From contig CANPYC010000004.1 of the NCBI GenBank assembly GCA_947587615.1, positions 22,240 to 86,239 on the forward strand: a stretch of DNA of 64,000 nucleotides, in the 5' to 3' direction. The notes under the pieces are model-generated. The model was not told the origin of the DNA. It saw only the letters and a program-made list of their open reading frames with translations, and did not search any database. The position numbers and the translations under genes were made by a program. Below are positions 43,124 to 52,292 of the stretch, one piece after another; the first letter of the stretch is position 1; each line of letters begins with the position of its first letter. This DNA is from Candidatus Gastranaerophilales bacterium. Its GTDB lineage: Bacteria; Cyanobacteriota; Vampirovibrionia; Gastranaerophilales; Gastranaerophilaceae.

Positions 43124-44460
43124 TAATTTTCTCCTTTAGCTAAAAGCAGACTTGTTGATACCATTGAAGATTTTAAATATTTTTTTGCAATATTTTGAAG
43201 ATACTCACAATCAATTTCATCAAGGGTTTTTAAATAGTTGTGGGCTTGGGTTATATCACCCGCAACAGTTACCCAATAGCCGATTGAGTCGGCAATATCG
43301 CAAACCATTTCGGAGTCTGTTGCAAAATTAACAAGCGCTCTTTTTTTTGCTTTTTTCAATTCATCTTCTTTAATTGTTGATAAATTATCAAGTTCTTTTT
43401 TTAATTCATCAATTACAATATCTTTTTTATCTAAATCAAAATTAGCTTCAATAAAGAAGTTATCACCGTCTCTAAATTGATAATGACAGCTCTCAAGCTG
43501 GTAATAATAGGGTTCTTTTTGCTTTTCAACAAGGTTTGAATAGAGCCTTGAGCTTTTACCGTCCCCTAAAATTGTTGATAATAAATCAAGAGCAATTGTT
43601 TCTTTAAGATTTTTAGCGCTGTCGCATAATGCTCCCATCATCAAATAGCCCGTATTAACTTCCGCATAATCAACAACCGTTGTCGGGTTTTGAATTTTGA
43701 GCTCGGGAATTTGTTTATCGGATTTACATTTTTCGATATTTGAGTTGTCTTTAAATATAAAATTTTCTTGAATTAATTTAACGACATCTTCTTCAACAAA
43801 GTCACCAACAACAATTGTAGTAATATTTTCAGGTGTATAAAAAGTTTTATAATATCTCATAATTTCTTCTTGAGATATATTTGCAATTATTTGTTTGGTT
43901 CCTATTACTTCTCTTTTGTAAGGGTGCGATTGATACATAATTGAATTAATGTTTTTATAAACCCTTCTCCAGTTATTATCTTCACCCATTTTTATTTCTT
44001 CAATTACAACATAGCGCTCTCTTTTATCTTTAGGTGCAACACCATCAGGATTAAACGCACAGCCGATTTCATCTTTGGGAAATAGTGCATCAACCATCAT
44101 ATCTGCGTGCATTTCAAGAGCCAATTTATAATGTTCTTTCGGAATGTTTATATAATAAAAAGTATAGTCTTTCCAAGTGGCAGCGTTAATTATACCGCCT
44201 TTTTGCTCCATTGTTCTATCAAAAACACCTGCTTTATGTTTTGTTGTTCCTTTAAAAAGCAAATGTTCAACAAAATGCGATACTCCGTTATTTTCGGAGT
44301 TTTCATTAATTGAGCCTGTTTTTACCCAAGAGCTTATATTAATCATAGGACTGTCTTTATAAGCTAAAATTGCCTTATGACCGTTTTTGAAAGTATAAAC
44401 GCTTAAAGGTTTTTCTAAATACGGGAATTCAATATTCTCTTTTTTTAATATTTCAGCCAT
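43123..44460 (-). CDS. M16-family zinc peptidase, catalytic subunit
   Basis: 445 residues. The inverted zinc motif HFVEH (in NNGVSHFVEHLLFKGT, about residues 62-66) is present, with the downstream Glu in the ALEMHADMMVDALF/YVVIEEIKM region. Active M16B peptidases degrade peptides. The following gene encodes the HXXEH-less partner. The order is aroH-like gene upstream, this gene, then the partner, within a def-fmt-aroH-M16-M16 operon. Confidence 0.92.
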   Translation of the reverse strand: MAEILKKENIEFPYLEKPLSVYTFKNGHKAILAYKDSPMINISSWVKTGSINENSENNGVSHFVEHLLFKGTTKHKAGVFDRTMEQKGGIINAATWKDYTFYYINIPKEHYKLALEMHADMMVDALFPKDEIGCAFNPDGVAPKDKRERYVVIEEIKMGEDNNWRRVYKNINSIMYQSHPYKREVIGTKQIIANISQEEIMRYYKTFYTPENITTIVVGDFVEEDVVKLIQENFIFKDNSNIEKCKSDKQIPELKIQNPTTVVDYAEVNTGYLMMGALCDSAKNLKETIALDLLSTILGDGKSSRLYSNLVEKQKEPYYYQLESCHYQFRDGDNFFIEANFDLDKKDIVIDELKKELDNLSTIKEDELKKAKKRALVNFATDSEMVCDIADSIGYWVTVAGDITQAHNYLKTLDEIDCEYLQNIAKKYLKSSMVSTSLLLAKGEN

Positions 44461-44464
44461 AATT

Positions 44465-44845
44465 TTATCCTCTTTGACTAATATCCGCTCTAAGAGTTTT
44501 AGCGCCTTTTAGATAGATATGTTTAATTTCTTTTTGAGTTTTTGTCGTATTAATATTTAAAAGTATTCTAAGACACATTTTTAAACTGTCTTCAACGTTA
44601 AGCTCATGATAGCACATCATTGCAACATTTTGAAACCCGCACTCTAAACGAGCGTATTTAGCGGGAAAATCTGCGTTTAAATCATCAGTCAGAGTAAAAA
44701 TTGCAAAAGAAATATCTTCAATATTTACTTCATTTGCTTCAAGCATTTTATTCAAAAGCTCAACGGTTGCGTTTTTTATATCTTCTTTAGTATTATTTTC
44801 AAGCGTTATTGCGCCTCTAAGTCCTCTTGATACAATTTGAGTCAT
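44465..44845 (-). CDS. aroH: Chorismate mutase, AroH type
   Basis: 126 residues, the size of the monofunctional trimeric AroH fold. N-terminal RGLRGAITLENNTKEDI, FTLTDDLNADFPAKYAR and the Arg in LRILLNINT and YLKGAKTLRADI fit the active-site arginines. It converts chorismate to prephenate for Phe/Tyr. It overlaps fmt by one base. AroH-type enzymes are typical of cyanobacteria and Bacillus-like bacteria. Confidence 0.93.
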   Translation of the reverse strand: MTQIVSRGLRGAITLENNTKEDIKNATVELLNKMLEANEVNIEDISFAIFTLTDDLNADFPAKYARLECGFQNVAMMCYHELNVEDSLKMCLRILLNINTTKTQKEIKHIYLKGAKTLRADISQRG

Positions 44846-45834
44846 TATTTAAAAAAAGCTCCTTTTTGAACTCTTGCCCCTCTTATCCAGTCAATTGAGC
44901 TCATCTCACCTTTACCTTCGGGTTTTACTTTGATTATTTTAAGGGCATTATTGCTACCGCTATTGTTACCGCTATTACCGCCGTTATTACCACATTTTAC
45001 TATAATTCCGTCTTTTAATATGTCGATTATCTCTCCGCTTGAGCCTGCTGTAGCGCTATAAGGTTCAGTTGATAAGATTTTTATAATTTTATTATCAAAA
45101 GTAGTATGATTAGTGTTAATTTGATACATGCCTCTGATTTTATTATGGAGATAATTTGCGTCTTTTGACCAGTCAATAACTTTATCTTCTTTTTTTAATT
45201 TTTTTGTAAATGTTGCTTTTGTTTCATCCTGTTTAGTCGGTTTAATTGAATTATCAATAAGACCTTTTAGGGTTTTATCAAGAAGAGCAGGACTTTTGGA
45301 AGATATTATTTCCATAAGCTCAATAACATTCATATTTGGCGTTATTTCAATACTTTCTTGAAGGCAAATATCACCTGCATCTAATTCAAGCACTGTTTTC
45401 ATTGTTGTAATACCCGTTTTAGCTTCACCATCTATTATGCTTTGAGCTATCGGGTTAGCACCTCGATATTTAGGCAGCAAGCTGGCATGCAGATTTATTG
45501 TAGCATATTTTGGTATATCAATAACTTCTTGCGATAAAATTTGACCAAAAGCAAAAGTTATAAAAAAATCGGGCTTTAGTGCTTTTAATTTTTCGATTAT
45601 GGAATTATCTTTTGATATTTTATCAGGTTCAAAAACAGCGATATTATTTTCTTTTGCAAGTTTAGTTATATTTCTTTCGACAATTTTTTTACCTCTGTTT
45701 TGCGCTTTGGCTTTTTGTGTAACTAAAGCTAAAACCTCATAATCAGATGAATTTATAAAATATTTAAAGCTTTCAAGAGCAATATCAGGTGTTGCAAAGA
45801 AAACAATTTTTATTTTTTTTTCGCCCTCTAGCAT
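44845..45834 (-). CDS. fmt: Methionyl-tRNA formyltransferase
   Basis: 329 residues. It formylates initiator Met-tRNA. Typical blocks are KIVFFATPDIALESFKYF at the N-terminus, NLHASLLPKYRGANPIAQSI (with catalytic His/Asp region), GITTMKTVLELDAGDI and a C-terminal tRNA-binding domain. Near residue 290 is a stretch of Gly/Asn repeats (CGNNGGNSGNNSGSNN), a low-complexity insertion encoded by a triplet-like repeat. It overlaps def by 7 bp. Confidence 0.96.
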   Translation of the reverse strand: MLEGEKKIKIVFFATPDIALESFKYFINSSDYEVLALVTQKAKAQNRGKKIVERNITKLAKENNIAVFEPDKISKDNSIIEKLKALKPDFFITFAFGQILSQEVIDIPKYATINLHASLLPKYRGANPIAQSIIDGEAKTGITTMKTVLELDAGDICLQESIEITPNMNVIELMEIISSKSPALLDKTLKGLIDNSIKPTKQDETKATFTKKLKKEDKVIDWSKDANYLHNKIRGMYQINTNHTTFDNKIIKILSTEPYSATAGSSGEIIDILKDGIIVKCGNNGGNSGNNSGSNNALKIIKVKPEGKGEMSSIDWIRGARVQKGAFFK

Positions 45835-46445
45835 TCTTCCTGCTCTTTTCTTTGTTTCTCAACAAGGTCAGGGTGTTCTTTTTCAAATTGAACAATCTCA
45901 ACTTCTAAGAAATCTTCATCAATTAATTTATCTTCTTCAATTGAAGGAAGATTATATTTTGCTAAAACCTCATTAGCTTCAAAACGATTTCTGCAATGGT
46001 CGATAAAGAGTTTACCGTCTAAATGGTCAAATTCATGCTGAATGGCTCTTGCTAAAAGCTCTCCATCTTTTGCTTCTTTAACAAAAGGTCGTCCGTTCAT
46101 ATCAAGCGCTTTAATCATAATATTTTTATATCGTCTAACGTTAGTATAGGCTTTGGGAAAGCTCAAACATCCTTCGTAGCTGTTTATTGCACCTGATTTT
46201 TTAATAATTTTGGGATTAATAAAAACCAAAGGGTCAATAGGGCCTTTCGGGTCGGATACGTCAACAACAAATATTCTTAAGTTTTCGCCAACCTGCGGAG
46301 CAGCTAAACCGACTCCGTTTGCACTATACATTGTTTCAAGCAAATCAGTCACCAGAGTTTTAATTTTTTTTGAAACCTTGCTTACTTCCTTTGATTTATT
46401 TCTTAATATCGGATTTCCATATTCAATAATTTTTAAGATAGACAT
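45828..46445 (-). CDS. def: Peptide deformylase
   Basis: 205 residues. It removes the N-formyl group from new proteins. All three motifs are present: GVGLAAPQVGE (about residues 46-56), EGCLSFP with the metal-ligand Cys, and QHEFDHLDGKLFID with HEFDH. The C-terminal tail beyond the catalytic core is acidic. First gene of the def-fmt-aroH-M16-M16 operon. Confidence 0.97.
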   Translation of the reverse strand: MSILKIIEYGNPILRNKSKEVSKVSKKIKTLVTDLLETMYSANGVGLAAPQVGENLRIFVVDVSDPKGPIDPLVFINPKIIKKSGAINSYEGCLSFPKAYTNVRRYKNIMIKALDMNGRPFVKEAKDGELLARAIQHEFDHLDGKLFIDHCRNRFEANEVLAKYNLPSIEEDKLIDEDFLEVEIVQFEKEHPDLVEKQRKEQEEC

Positions 46446-46566
46446 AATTTAATATTAACATAACTTGGTTATCTAAACAAATTAAAAAGTTTAAAAAAAT
46501 AAATTGCACAAATTAAAATTAGATTATAGAATAGTATTAAAATATAGTTTAGGGGAGTTGTAAAAA

Positions 46567-47664
46567 TTGGCATTTAATATAGATGAACTTTTAACAAAGG
46601 CGCATAAAGTTCAGGCTTCAGATATACATATAAATTGCAATAAAGTACCGTCGCTTAGAATTAACGGAGAAATTTTTAAAATTCAAACAGATGTTATAAC
46701 CCAAAATGACGTTCAATCAATTATTGATAAAACTCTCCCTAAGGAATATAAACAAACGCTGGCAATTGCAAAAGATATTGACTACACTTATGAAATTAAA
46801 GGCTTATCAAGATACAGGGTAAATTACTGTAAAGATATTCACTTTGGTAAACTTACCTTTAGGGCAATTCCTTATAATATTAAAACTCTTGAAGAATTAT
46901 CCCTTCCGCCTTATCTTAAAGAGTTTACAAATTGCTTAAACGGTATTGTATTTATGACAGGTGCAACAGGCTCAGGTAAAACAACAACATTAGCGAGCTT
47001 AATTGAAATTATTAATCAAAAATATAAGCGCCATATTATTACAATTGAAGACCCTGTTGAATTTGTTTATGAAGATAAAAAATCTATAATAACTCAAAGA
47101 AGCCTTGATCTTGATGTTAGAGATTTTAAAACGGGGATTAAATATGCGCTTCGTCAAGACCCTGATGTTATTCTTTTGGGTGAAATCAGAGATAAGGAAA
47201 CGCTTTTAACCGCAATTGAAGCTTCTGAAACAGGACACCTTGTATTTTCAACTCTTCATACAAATGGTACTGTTTCTTCAATTGACAGAATGAGAGGTTT
47301 TTTTGATGAAGCTGCGCAAGATCAGGTTATGAGAAGGCTTGCGCATTGCGTAAGAGGAATTGCCCATCAACAGCTTGTTCCAACAGTACAAAAAGGACGT
47401 TTGGTTCCCGCTATTGAGATTTTAACCTTTACATCAACCGTTGTGGACTACGTTAAACAGGGAAAACTTCATGAAATTACGCAGTTAATGCAAAGAAGCA
47501 GACAACCGAACATTGTTACAATGAATATGGCATTGTACGAACTGTATAAAAAAGAACTTATTACAAAAGAAACAGCCCTTGCTCACAGCTTGGAAAAAGT
47601 TGAAATGGAGCAAATGCTCAAAGGCGTTACAAGAAACGCACAAACAGACGAACCACTACTATAA
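46567..47664 (+). CDS. pilT: Type IV pilus twitching ATPase PilT
   Basis: 365 residues from TTG 46567, with GGGGAG 10 nt upstream. It is the hexameric retraction motor. Walker A GATGSGKTTTLAS, the Asp box ITIEDPVEFVYEDK, Walker B RQDPDVILLGEIRDKET and His box STLHTNGTVSSIDRM are all present, with the early PilT pattern SDIHINCNKVPSLRINGE. A related minor retraction ATPase (PilU) cannot be excluded. The partner genes pilMN-O are at 23.6 kb. Confidence 0.95.
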   Translation: MAFNIDELLTKAHKVQASDIHINCNKVPSLRINGEIFKIQTDVITQNDVQSIIDKTLPKEYKQTLAIAKDIDYTYEIKGLSRYRVNYCKDIHFGKLTFRAIPYNIKTLEELSLPPYLKEFTNCLNGIVFMTGATGSGKTTTLASLIEIINQKYKRHIITIEDPVEFVYEDKKSIITQRSLDLDVRDFKTGIKYALRQDPDVILLGEIRDKETLLTAIEASETGHLVFSTLHTNGTVSSIDRMRGFFDEAAQDQVMRRLAHCVRGIAHQQLVPTVQKGRLVPAIEILTFTSTVVDYVKQGKLHEITQLMQRSRQPNIVTMNMALYELYKKELITKETALAHSLEKVEMEQMLKGVTRNAQTDEPLL

Positions 47665-47687
47665 AAACAACAAGGAGTAAAATAACC

Positions 47688-49184
47688 ATGGCGCCATTTC
47701 CGGAAACAGAGATAATGACAATTAAAAGACTTGAAGTTGCACTTCGTAAAATGGACTTCAAGCTCTTAAAAGATGGTGCATATAAATTGCATGAAAAATA
47801 TCACGGAGGGTTTAAATTTGAATATCTCGACCTCCTAAAAGATTTGTTTGTAAATATTTCAAACAATCAGGCAATCCCGATGGAAATTAAAGATATTTTG
47901 GCACCTACGATAGAAGATATTTTAGCTCAACAGGGCATTAAAACAGATACAACCTCCTCTCCTTATGATTCGCTTCAACAAGACAGAGTTTCAAGTTTAA
48001 CTTCTTTAAGCTACAAGACAAGAAAAGAAGATAATAACGATAATTCTTCAAAAATTGATGCGTTCAGTGCTTTTTCTTCAAAAAAAGGCAATAATTCACC
48101 AACTTTACTTCAAAAGATTGGTATTCAAGTTCCTGCCATCGGCTCTTCATCTAAAGAGTTTGAAATGATATCAAAAAACGAAAAAAATAATTCCAATAAT
48201 GAAATAACGCAAGAAAAAGTAGTAATTCAAAATCTTAATACTCAACAAAATACACAGCAAGACCAAGACCAAGGCTATATTCAAACTCAAACCCAAACAC
48301 CCCCGATTGCTTCAGCTGTCGCTTCAACAATTACTTCAACCCCGCAAGGTGCAGTTGATGTTTCTTCCTTAAATTCGCAGCAGCAAAACTCTGAAATTAC
48401 CATTGCGCAAACAGAGCAAATAAAAAACGATGTAAAAACCGTTACTTTATTCTTTTCTCAAAAATCTTCAAATGAAAAAATTAAAAATATTTTAAAATAT
48501 AGAGAATTAATCTCTTCTTTAAACAGCGAAAACGTTTCTTTGTCGCAAATTTTAAATTTAATTTCTGAAATTAATACTCAATCAAATACAAATGTTTCAG
48601 AGCTTAAAAGCATAATTGAATTTTTAAATCAAAAAGGCAATAAAATTAATTTGATTACAAATTCTCAAAGTGCAAATATAATTGAGCTTTTGAATAACTG
48701 TAAAATTAGTTTTGGTATGTTTTCAAAAATGCTCTCAACATATAATACAAATTTAATCCCTTTGTTTGGTTTAACAAATTTGTTTAAATGTTCTCACTGC
48801 GCACAAGAATACGTTAATCAAAACAACCAAATTCAACCTTTGCTTTTAACCTGTCCGATGTGCAAAAGTCCGATGTTTCCTGATTTTTATGCAGCTCAAG
48901 GGCAAAATTGCGAACTGAATATGGAATATTATAATTCTTCTTTGGTTGCTCTTGCTAATTCAAAAGTTTGGCTTTTGGTGCACCCTTCGTTTGATGAAAA
49001 AATTATTTTTGATTTATTCAAAAGTGCGCTAAAAGTTGGAAATCAGGTTGAAGAAATATTTATTTTAGATAAAGATATTAATATAAGACAAAATTATAAA
49101 AAAGCATTTTTAGAGCTTAAAAAGGATATTAAAATCAACATTCAAATAACAGCTCTTGAAGATTTTTTAAAACTTTTTAAGTAA
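47688..49184 (+). CDS. Unknown protein with zinc-ribbon and disordered linker
   Basis: 498 residues. The N-terminal ~90 residues form a small helical domain (TIKRLEVALRKMDFKLLKDG). A Ser/Gln/Asn/Thr-rich linker follows (about 100-230), then a helical part. Near residue 367 is a zinc ribbon, CSHCAQEYV...CPMCKSPM. The last ~90 residues look alpha/beta (VWLLVHPSFDEKIIFDLFKSAL, IFILDKDINIR). The C-terminal half faintly recalls a sirtuin zinc module, but no NAD-binding motif is visible. It starts 24 bp after pilT and precedes recO. Confidence 0.6.
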   Translation: MAPFPETEIMTIKRLEVALRKMDFKLLKDGAYKLHEKYHGGFKFEYLDLLKDLFVNISNNQAIPMEIKDILAPTIEDILAQQGIKTDTTSSPYDSLQQDRVSSLTSLSYKTRKEDNNDNSSKIDAFSAFSSKKGNNSPTLLQKIGIQVPAIGSSSKEFEMISKNEKNNSNNEITQEKVVIQNLNTQQNTQQDQDQGYIQTQTQTPPIASAVASTITSTPQGAVDVSSLNSQQQNSEITIAQTEQIKNDVKTVTLFFSQKSSNEKIKNILKYRELISSLNSENVSLSQILNLISEINTQSNTNVSELKSIIEFLNQKGNKINLITNSQSANIIELLNNCKISFGMFSKMLSTYNTNLIPLFGLTNLFKCSHCAQEYVNQNNQIQPLLLTCPMCKSPMFPDFYAAQGQNCELNMEYYNSSLVALANSKVWLLVHPSFDEKIIFDLFKSALKVGNQVEEIFILDKDINIRQNYKKAFLELKKDIKINIQITALEDFLKLFK

Positions 49185-49208
49185 AAAATATTTATAGAGG
49201 GAAGTTTT

Positions 49209-50000
49209 TTGAAAAAAACATTTACTACGGATGCAATAAATTTAAAAAATTATCCGCTTAATGATAACGATAGTATTGTTGTAATGTTTTCAAAAGAAAA
49301 AGGATTGATGAGCGCTGTTGCAAAGGGGGCTAAAAAGCCTAAATCAAAACTTGGAGCCAGAATACAGATGTTTATTGCAAACAGGCTTATGCTGTATGAA
49401 GGAAAAAACCTTGATACAATATCTGAAGCGCAGAGCCTTAATACTTTTTCAAAAATCAGATATGATTTGGATAAACTTTCTTATTCAATGTATATAGCGG
49501 AGCTTGTGAATAATTTTTGCTCTAAACAGTATAATAATGATGAAAATTATTGTGAAATTTATGATTTAATTTTTTCAACTTATGAAAAAATCTCGCACTC
49601 GCTTAATAAAAAAGAACTTCTCTTAAACTCTCTTAAATTTCAGCTTAAACTTATGCAAAGCTTAGGTTGGGGATTGGATTTTACTTATTGCTCTATTTGT
49701 CAAAAAAAGATTGATGATGATGAAAATAAATCAACCATGTTTGAAAAAAGTTTGGGCGGTTTTTTGTGTGATGAATGCTCTAAAAGGAACTATCAAAACG
49801 GGCTTAGAATACATAATAAAATCAGAATTTTTTTAAGAGAATTATCTAAAGCCGATTTAAACCAAAAAACAAAGTATGATGATTTAGTTAATGAATATGT
49901 TTTAGAAAAATGTTTTTCTTTTGCGAAGAAATATATTGATAATTTAACAAATAAAAAGACAAAAATATTTGAAGTTTTAGAAAGTACAAAATGCCTTTAA
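49209..50000 (+). CDS. recO: DNA repair protein RecO
   Basis: 263 residues. RecO helps RecR load RecA on SSB-coated DNA. The N-terminal OB fold (KKTFTTDAINLKNYPLNDND, GLMSAVAKGAKKPKSKLG) and the C-terminal helical domain with a four-Cys zinc site (CSICQKK, LCDECS) match RecO. It overlaps the following glycosyltransferase-like gene by 10 bp. Confidence 0.93.
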   Translation: MKKTFTTDAINLKNYPLNDNDSIVVMFSKEKGLMSAVAKGAKKPKSKLGARIQMFIANRLMLYEGKNLDTISEAQSLNTFSKIRYDLDKLSYSMYIAELVNNFCSKQYNNDENYCEIYDLIFSTYEKISHSLNKKELLLNSLKFQLKLMQSLGWGLDFTYCSICQKKIDDDENKSTMFEKSLGGFLCDECSKRNYQNGLRIHNKIRIFLRELSKADLNQKTKYDDLVNEYVLEKCFSFAKKYIDNLTNKKTKIFEVLESTKCL

Positions 50001-50929
50001 TTTTAGCAATTTTGCCTCATAGTATAGGTGGCAGACTTACAACAAAAAGTATAATAGATGGGTTTATTTTAAACGGTTATGAGATTGATATTTTTGATGA
50101 ATTAAAAACAGGTGTTGAGTTTTCTTCTTTTATTTGGGGGAAAAATTATGAATACATTATAGGGTATGATTTTTCTCCTTTAAAATTAAAAATTGACTAT
50201 GATTTAAAAATACCTGCGATATTATATTTTTCTGATAACGTTCAATCAAACGCTGCTGAAGCATATTATAAGGAATATTATAAATATTTAAAGCGGGATG
50301 ATGTTTATTCTTTTTTGTGGGACAGGGTCATGGCAAGAAACGAAAATATGCACTATATGCCTCATTTTGTTAATTGCAGGGTTTATCGGAATTTTGAAGA
50401 ACCTCAATATGACGTTATGTTTGCAGGCAGATTGGATACGGATTTAAGGCTTAGGACATATATTGAGCTTAATAAGAAGCTAAAAGGGGTTAAATTTGTT
50501 TGGTATGCTATTAAAAAGCATTATGATGATGCTATTAAGCGCCTAAATGATGATGAAAGAAAAATCATAGAAAATACATATCAGGGTTTTATTGATAATG
50601 AAGAGGATATGGCAAGGGCGATTAATAGAGCGAAAATAGTTTATAATATTAACGCACAAGGGGTGAGTTCGCTTAATTATAGGACATTTCAGGTTCTGGC
50701 ATGCGAAAGGCTTATAATTTCAGATAAAAGAGATGAACTTGATTTATTTGATAATATTATCCCGATTTATCACAGTATTGATGAATTAGCGGATTTGATT
50801 AAATATTATTTGGAGAATAAAGAGGAGTATTTAAAAATAACTAAAAAGAGCCGTGAGATAGTTGAATTAAATCACGACTCGAAAAATTGCGTTTTTGGAA
50901 TGTTGAAAATTGTGAAAAATTTGGCTTAA
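49991..50929 (+). CDS. CgeB-like glycosyltransferase family protein
   Basis: 312 residues. Two Rossmann-like halves; the second contains QYDVMFAGRLDTDLRLRTYI, the NRAKIVYNINAQGVSSLNYRTF block and FQVLACERLIISDKRDELDLF, as in CgeB/DUF3880-type glycosyltransferase 1 proteins. Substrate unknown, probably a surface glycan. It starts inside recO and is followed by a convergent YtxH gene 5 bp away. Confidence 0.8.
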   Translation: MPLILAILPHSIGGRLTTKSIIDGFILNGYEIDIFDELKTGVEFSSFIWGKNYEYIIGYDFSPLKLKIDYDLKIPAILYFSDNVQSNAAEAYYKEYYKYLKRDDVYSFLWDRVMARNENMHYMPHFVNCRVYRNFEEPQYDVMFAGRLDTDLRLRTYIELNKKLKGVKFVWYAIKKHYDDAIKRLNDDERKIIENTYQGFIDNEEDMARAINRAKIVYNINAQGVSSLNYRTFQVLACERLIISDKRDELDLFDNIIPIYHSIDELADLIKYYLENKEEYLKITKKSREIVELNHDSKNCVFGMLKIVKNLA

Positions 50930-50933
50930 AAAA

Positions 50934-51194
50934 TTAAGCTTCTTTTTGTTTATCAATCATTCCTTGAATTTTTGAAACAAGTTCTTCACCTTTTTTAGCC
51001 ATATCAGAACTTATTGATTCAGCTTTTTCCTGAATTTCTCTAACTACGCTTGAAGCTTTATCATAAGCTTTTTGAGATGATTCTTTAATTTTTTCTCTTG
51101 TTTCTTCGCCTGATTGAGGAGCTAATAAGATACCTGCAACAGCACCTACAATGCCTCCTACAACGAAACCTGCAATAAATTTACCTGCTGACAT
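50934..51194 (-). CDS. YtxH-domain protein
   Basis: 86 residues. An N-terminal glycine-rich membrane segment (FIAGFVVGGIVGAVAGILLAP) leads into the YtxH hallmark QSGEETREKIKES and a Lys/Glu/Ala-rich helix. Such small proteins are envelope-associated and of unknown function. It forms a group of three with the two genes upstream. Confidence 0.8.
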   Translation of the reverse strand: MSAGKFIAGFVVGGIVGAVAGILLAPQSGEETREKIKESSQKAYDKASSVVREIQEKAESISSDMAKKGEELVSKIQGMIDKQKEA

Positions 51195-51215
51195 AGTCTA
51201 TTTTCCTTTCTTTTC

Positions 51216-51569
51216 TTATTTTTTAAATAAACCTAATCCAAAGGAGATACCTTTCATAATTCCTTGGGAAAAACTTTTTAATTTGCCGCCTAAACAAGCG
51301 GTTGCGCCAATTATTGAGCCTAAGCTGATTTTGGTATTTTGGAATTTTGTATCCGCATTGTTGGCAATTGAATTGATTGATTTTGCGGCTTCTTTAAGCT
51401 CTTTGAGCGTCGGTTCAATTTCCTGTTGAACGCTTGTTGCGATTATATTTGCATTGTTTGTTAAATTTGTTATGCTGATTATTAATTTACATATAAAAAC
51501 CGTTAGAATAATAAGGCAAACAACACCTGTTAACATTAATACGGAAAAACTCACACTTGCATTTAACAT
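51216..51569 (-). CDS. DUF948-like membrane protein
   Basis: 117 residues: one N-terminal helix (VLMLTGVVCLIILTVFICKLI) and a helical domain (ATSVQQEIEPTLKELKEAAKSINSI) resembling DUF948 proteins that co-occur with YtxH genes. It ends in KGISFGLGLFKK. It lies between the two YtxH genes, all on the minus strand. Confidence 0.75.
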   Translation of the reverse strand: MLNASVSFSVLMLTGVVCLIILTVFICKLIISITNLTNNANIIATSVQQEIEPTLKELKEAAKSINSIANNADTKFQNTKISLGSIIGATACLGGKLKSFSQGIMKGISFGLGLFKK

Positions 51570-51575
51570 TTTGAC

Positions 51576-51887
51576 CTACATTTCATCAACATTTGTTTCA
51601 TTATTTTTTGCTTTTGCCATTTGTTTTGCTTTTAAATATTCGTTAAATTTTTTATAAGCGTCTTCAATTTTTTCTTTTGAACTTTTGATGGCATTAAGCG
51701 CTTGCTCTTTTGCTTGGATAACTTCGGGGGAGTATTTTTCCCTTAAATTGTCAAGTGCTTCTTTTAATTCTTTTCTTGATTCTTCCCCGGGTTTTGGAGC
51801 AAAAAGAATGCCTGCTATTATTCCGCCCGTGATACCGGCTAAAATTCCCATTGCGAAGCTGAATGAGCTGTCGTCTTTTCTACACAT
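51576..51887 (-). CDS. YtxH-domain protein (second copy)
   Basis: 103 residues. The motif FAMGILAGITGGIIAGILFAP and PGEESRKELKEALDNL mark a YtxH domain, related to the gene at 50934. First of the three-gene YtxH-DUF948-YtxH unit. AAAGGAGAT precedes the ATG. Confidence 0.8.
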   Translation of the reverse strand: MCRKDDSSFSFAMGILAGITGGIIAGILFAPKPGEESRKELKEALDNLREKYSPEVIQAKEQALNAIKSSKEKIEDAYKKFNEYLKAKQMAKAKNNETNVDEM

Positions 51888-51969
51888 AATATCTCCTTTT
51901 GAACTTGTATGTAATTATAGCATTTTTTAAATTATTTTTAAAGTGTCAAAAAGTTTAATAAAAAATTGC

Positions 51970-51997
51970 TTGCTAAAAAAATTTTTTTTGTTATACT
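51970..51997 (+). promoter_or_regulatory. Probable promoter of the tRNA-Asn transcript
   Basis: TTGCTA (51970-51975), a 16-bp T-rich spacer and TATACT (51992-51997). Transcription would run about 210 nt before reaching the tRNA, through the repeat described next. The 332-bp gap 51888-52219 holds only this and the repeat. Confidence 0.5.
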
Positions 51998-52066
51998 GAT
52001 TAAGTAGCTTGATTGTTTAATCAGGTTGCAATTTACCTCATAGTTTTTGTGTACAATGTATTGCGA

Positions 52067-52173
52067 AAGCTATTGAGCATGACAATCAAATATAATAAAA
52101 ACGCTAATTAATCCTCAGTAGCTCCAAAGCGAAGTTAAACGAAGCGCCTAAGAAACCGGAGCAACCCGTTGTG
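52067..52173 (+). repeat. Tandem repeat unit with a degenerate 5' half of tRNA-Asn
   Basis: AAGCTATTGAGC occurs at 52067 and again at 52174, about 107 bp later. The first unit carries TCCTCAGTAGCTCC (52112-52125) and CGGAGCAACCC (52157-52167), matching the acceptor/D-arm of the tRNA gene at 52219 but with about 32 bp inserted between them and no anticodon or T arm. It looks like an aborted duplication or recombination scar upstream of the real tRNA. Confidence 0.65.
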
Positions 52174-52218
52174 AAGCTATTGAGCGAAAATGACAATTAA
52201 ATAAGTTTAAAACGCTAT

Positions 52219-52290
52219 TCCTCAGTAGCTCAATGGCGGAGCAACCGGCTGTTAACCGGTAGGCTGTTGGTTCGAGTCCAACCTGGGGAG
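52219..52290 (+). tRNA. tRNA-Asn (GTT)
   Basis: Acceptor stem TCCTCAG/CTGGGGA with discriminator G, D arm GCTC...GAGC, anticodon stem ACCGG/CCGGT with loop CTGTTAA (anticodon GTT), and T arm GTTGG-TTCGAGT-CCAAC. CCA is not encoded. The 3' end is followed directly by recombinase-derived DNA, so it is the probable attachment site of the island. Confidence 0.97.
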
Positions 52291-52292
52291 TT

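Noticed and set aside
48780..49184. Sirtuin (NAD-dependent deacetylase) call for the protein after pilT
   Set aside because: Only a CX2C...CX2C ribbon is shared; the NAD-binding GAGIS and catalytic NxD/His motifs are absent.
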